Both the position numbers and the translations under genes were made by a program. A stretch of DNA of 64,000 nucleotides. It comes from Formosa agariphila KMM 3901 (GTDB lineage: Bacteria; Bacteroidota; Bacteroidia; Flavobacteriales; Flavobacteriaceae). This document shows, in pieces, positions 63,572-64,000 of the stretch. The DNA lies in contig NZ_HG315671.1 of NCBI RefSeq assembly GCF_000723205.1, positions 1,957,351 to 2,021,350 of the forward strand, read 5' to 3'. Position 1 is the stretch's first letter. The number at the start of each line of letters is the position of its first letter. Below the pieces are notes generated by a model that was not told where the DNA came from, did no database searches, and saw only the letters and a list, made by a program, of their open reading frames with translations.

Positions 63572-64000
63572 TTACATCTCGATGGTCCGTACGCTTCGTA
63601 CATAATTGTATACATAACGCACATCGCCTTGAGGTCCGAAATACGTTGGATATTTATTTTTACTACCACTTTTCGGGTCACTTCTTTGGCATCCTGCACC
63701 GTGCACATCCATAAGCTGATTTCTCATTTTCCCTTGACCTTCGCCAAAGGCAATATACACCGCACTAGAAGTTGGATTTACACCATCTAAATGTGTAGTA
63801 CTGGTCCAAAAGAATGGATATTGCCCAGAGTTCCCTTCGGGGTCTTTAATTTCTGAAGTCGAAAATACAGGATTTATAGCTGGTGAATTTGTGGTTTGTG
63901 GCGACCTAGAATAATCTACTATGCTTTGTAATTCTTTGGCATTTGGTAAACGCCAATCGGAATAACCAGCAAGTTCTAAATGTTCTGAATACGCTAAAGA
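63572..64000 (-). CDS. DUF1566 (Lcl C-terminal) protein, start beyond window edge
   Basis: The frame is open from base 64000 to a TAA at 63572-63574, giving 142 codons; the 5' part is outside the window. It reads SLAYSEHLELAGYSDWRLP, ELQSIVDYSRSPQTTNSPAI, FFWTSTTHLDG and ends YNYVRSVRTIEM. These match the second domain of the gene at 62191-63429. It is a tandem paralogue, with 142 bp between the two genes. Whether it has a lipoprotein signal cannot be seen. Confidence 0.9.
   Translation of the reverse strand, partial: SLAYSEHLELAGYSDWRLPNAKELQSIVDYSRSPQTTNSPAINPVFSTSEIKDPEGNSGQYPFFWTSTTHLDGVNPTSSAVYIAFGEGQGKMRNQLMDVHGAGCQRSDPKSGSKNKYPTYFGPQGDVRYVYNYVRSVRTIEM

Noticed and set aside
1-64000. 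CRISPR arrays, tRNA/rRNA genes, prophage or insertion sequences
   Set aside because: No direct repeats with regular spacing, no cloverleaf-like sequence with CCA, no integrase or transposase gene other than the chromosomal XerD-type recombinase at 35343.

Overview
This window is a stretch of an AT-rich chromosome from a member of the Bacteroidota, most likely a (marine) Flavobacteriaceae. The evidence is the AT-rich codon use, promoters that match the Bacteroidota -7 element TAnnTTTG instead of a sigma70 -10 box, few Shine-Dalgarno sites, a type IX secretion protein (PorQ), flavobacterial-type outer-membrane and lipoprotein genes, and gene neighbours such as porQ-cmk. The window is mostly core chromosome. 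I see no rRNA, tRNA, CRISPR array, prophage or insertion sequence. Most transcription units end in clear stem-loop terminators.

Layout. 1-6041 (minus): the 5' part of serB (cut by the window edge), a small conserved protein, two Fe-S electron-transfer proteins, an MCE/MlaD-type protein and a cell-wall amidase. lptD (LPS export) and ridA run divergently, followed by guaC. 10.6-11.9 kb holds a lipoprotein that appears to join MliC-like and PliI-like lysozyme-inhibitor domains. 12.0-15.4 kb is a tight minus-strand operon pyrR-pyrB-STAS-like-rnz-pdxH. It is followed by rpsA, a BON/LysM protein, cmk, porQ and lon. 22.7-25.7 kb is an ECF sigma-factor operon with a membrane anti-sigma-like protein and two repeat-rich exported proteins. 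25.7-31.3 kb carries an MFS transporter, an M48 lipoprotein, msrB, a type II NADH dehydrogenase and lpdA. 31.7-36.2 kb has three outer-membrane barrels, a nitroreductase, aroQ and xerD. 36.5-47 kb has a DUF2254 membrane protein, an M61 peptidase, a four-gene overlapping operon (BatA-like, dihydroorotase-like pseudoenzyme, Tic20-like, esterase), an MBL hydrolase and a 487-aa conserved protein.

47-53.5 kb holds a BLUF photosensor, two thioredoxin-fold lipoproteins and a TetR-TolC-HlyD-ABC permease efflux cassette. The TetR promoter contains a perfect 26-bp palindrome. 53.6-55.2 kb is a decaying patch: a rhodanese gene with an in-frame stop, a TPMT-like methyltransferase with a 1-base frameshift, and the tail of a DUF2892-type membrane protein. 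55.4-61 kb has an ABC exporter, a pair of overlapping paralogous membrane proteins and an S9 peptidase. The last 3 kb encodes an arylsulfotransferase-like lipoprotein with a late frameshift and two DUF1566 lipoproteins, the second cut by the window edge.

The main themes are envelope biogenesis (LptD, amidase, MCE, PorQ, M48, LysM), pyrimidine/purine metabolism (pyrR, pyrB, cmk, guaC, dihydroorotase-like) and redox/thiol maintenance (MsrB, thioredoxins, LpdA, NDH-2). The most attractive candidates for new biology are the dual lysozyme-inhibitor lipoprotein, the paralogous membrane pair, the ECF operon with adhesin-like repeat proteins, the inactive dihydroorotase homologue, and the palindromic operators. 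No function has been tested here; family calls rest on motif recognition by eye.
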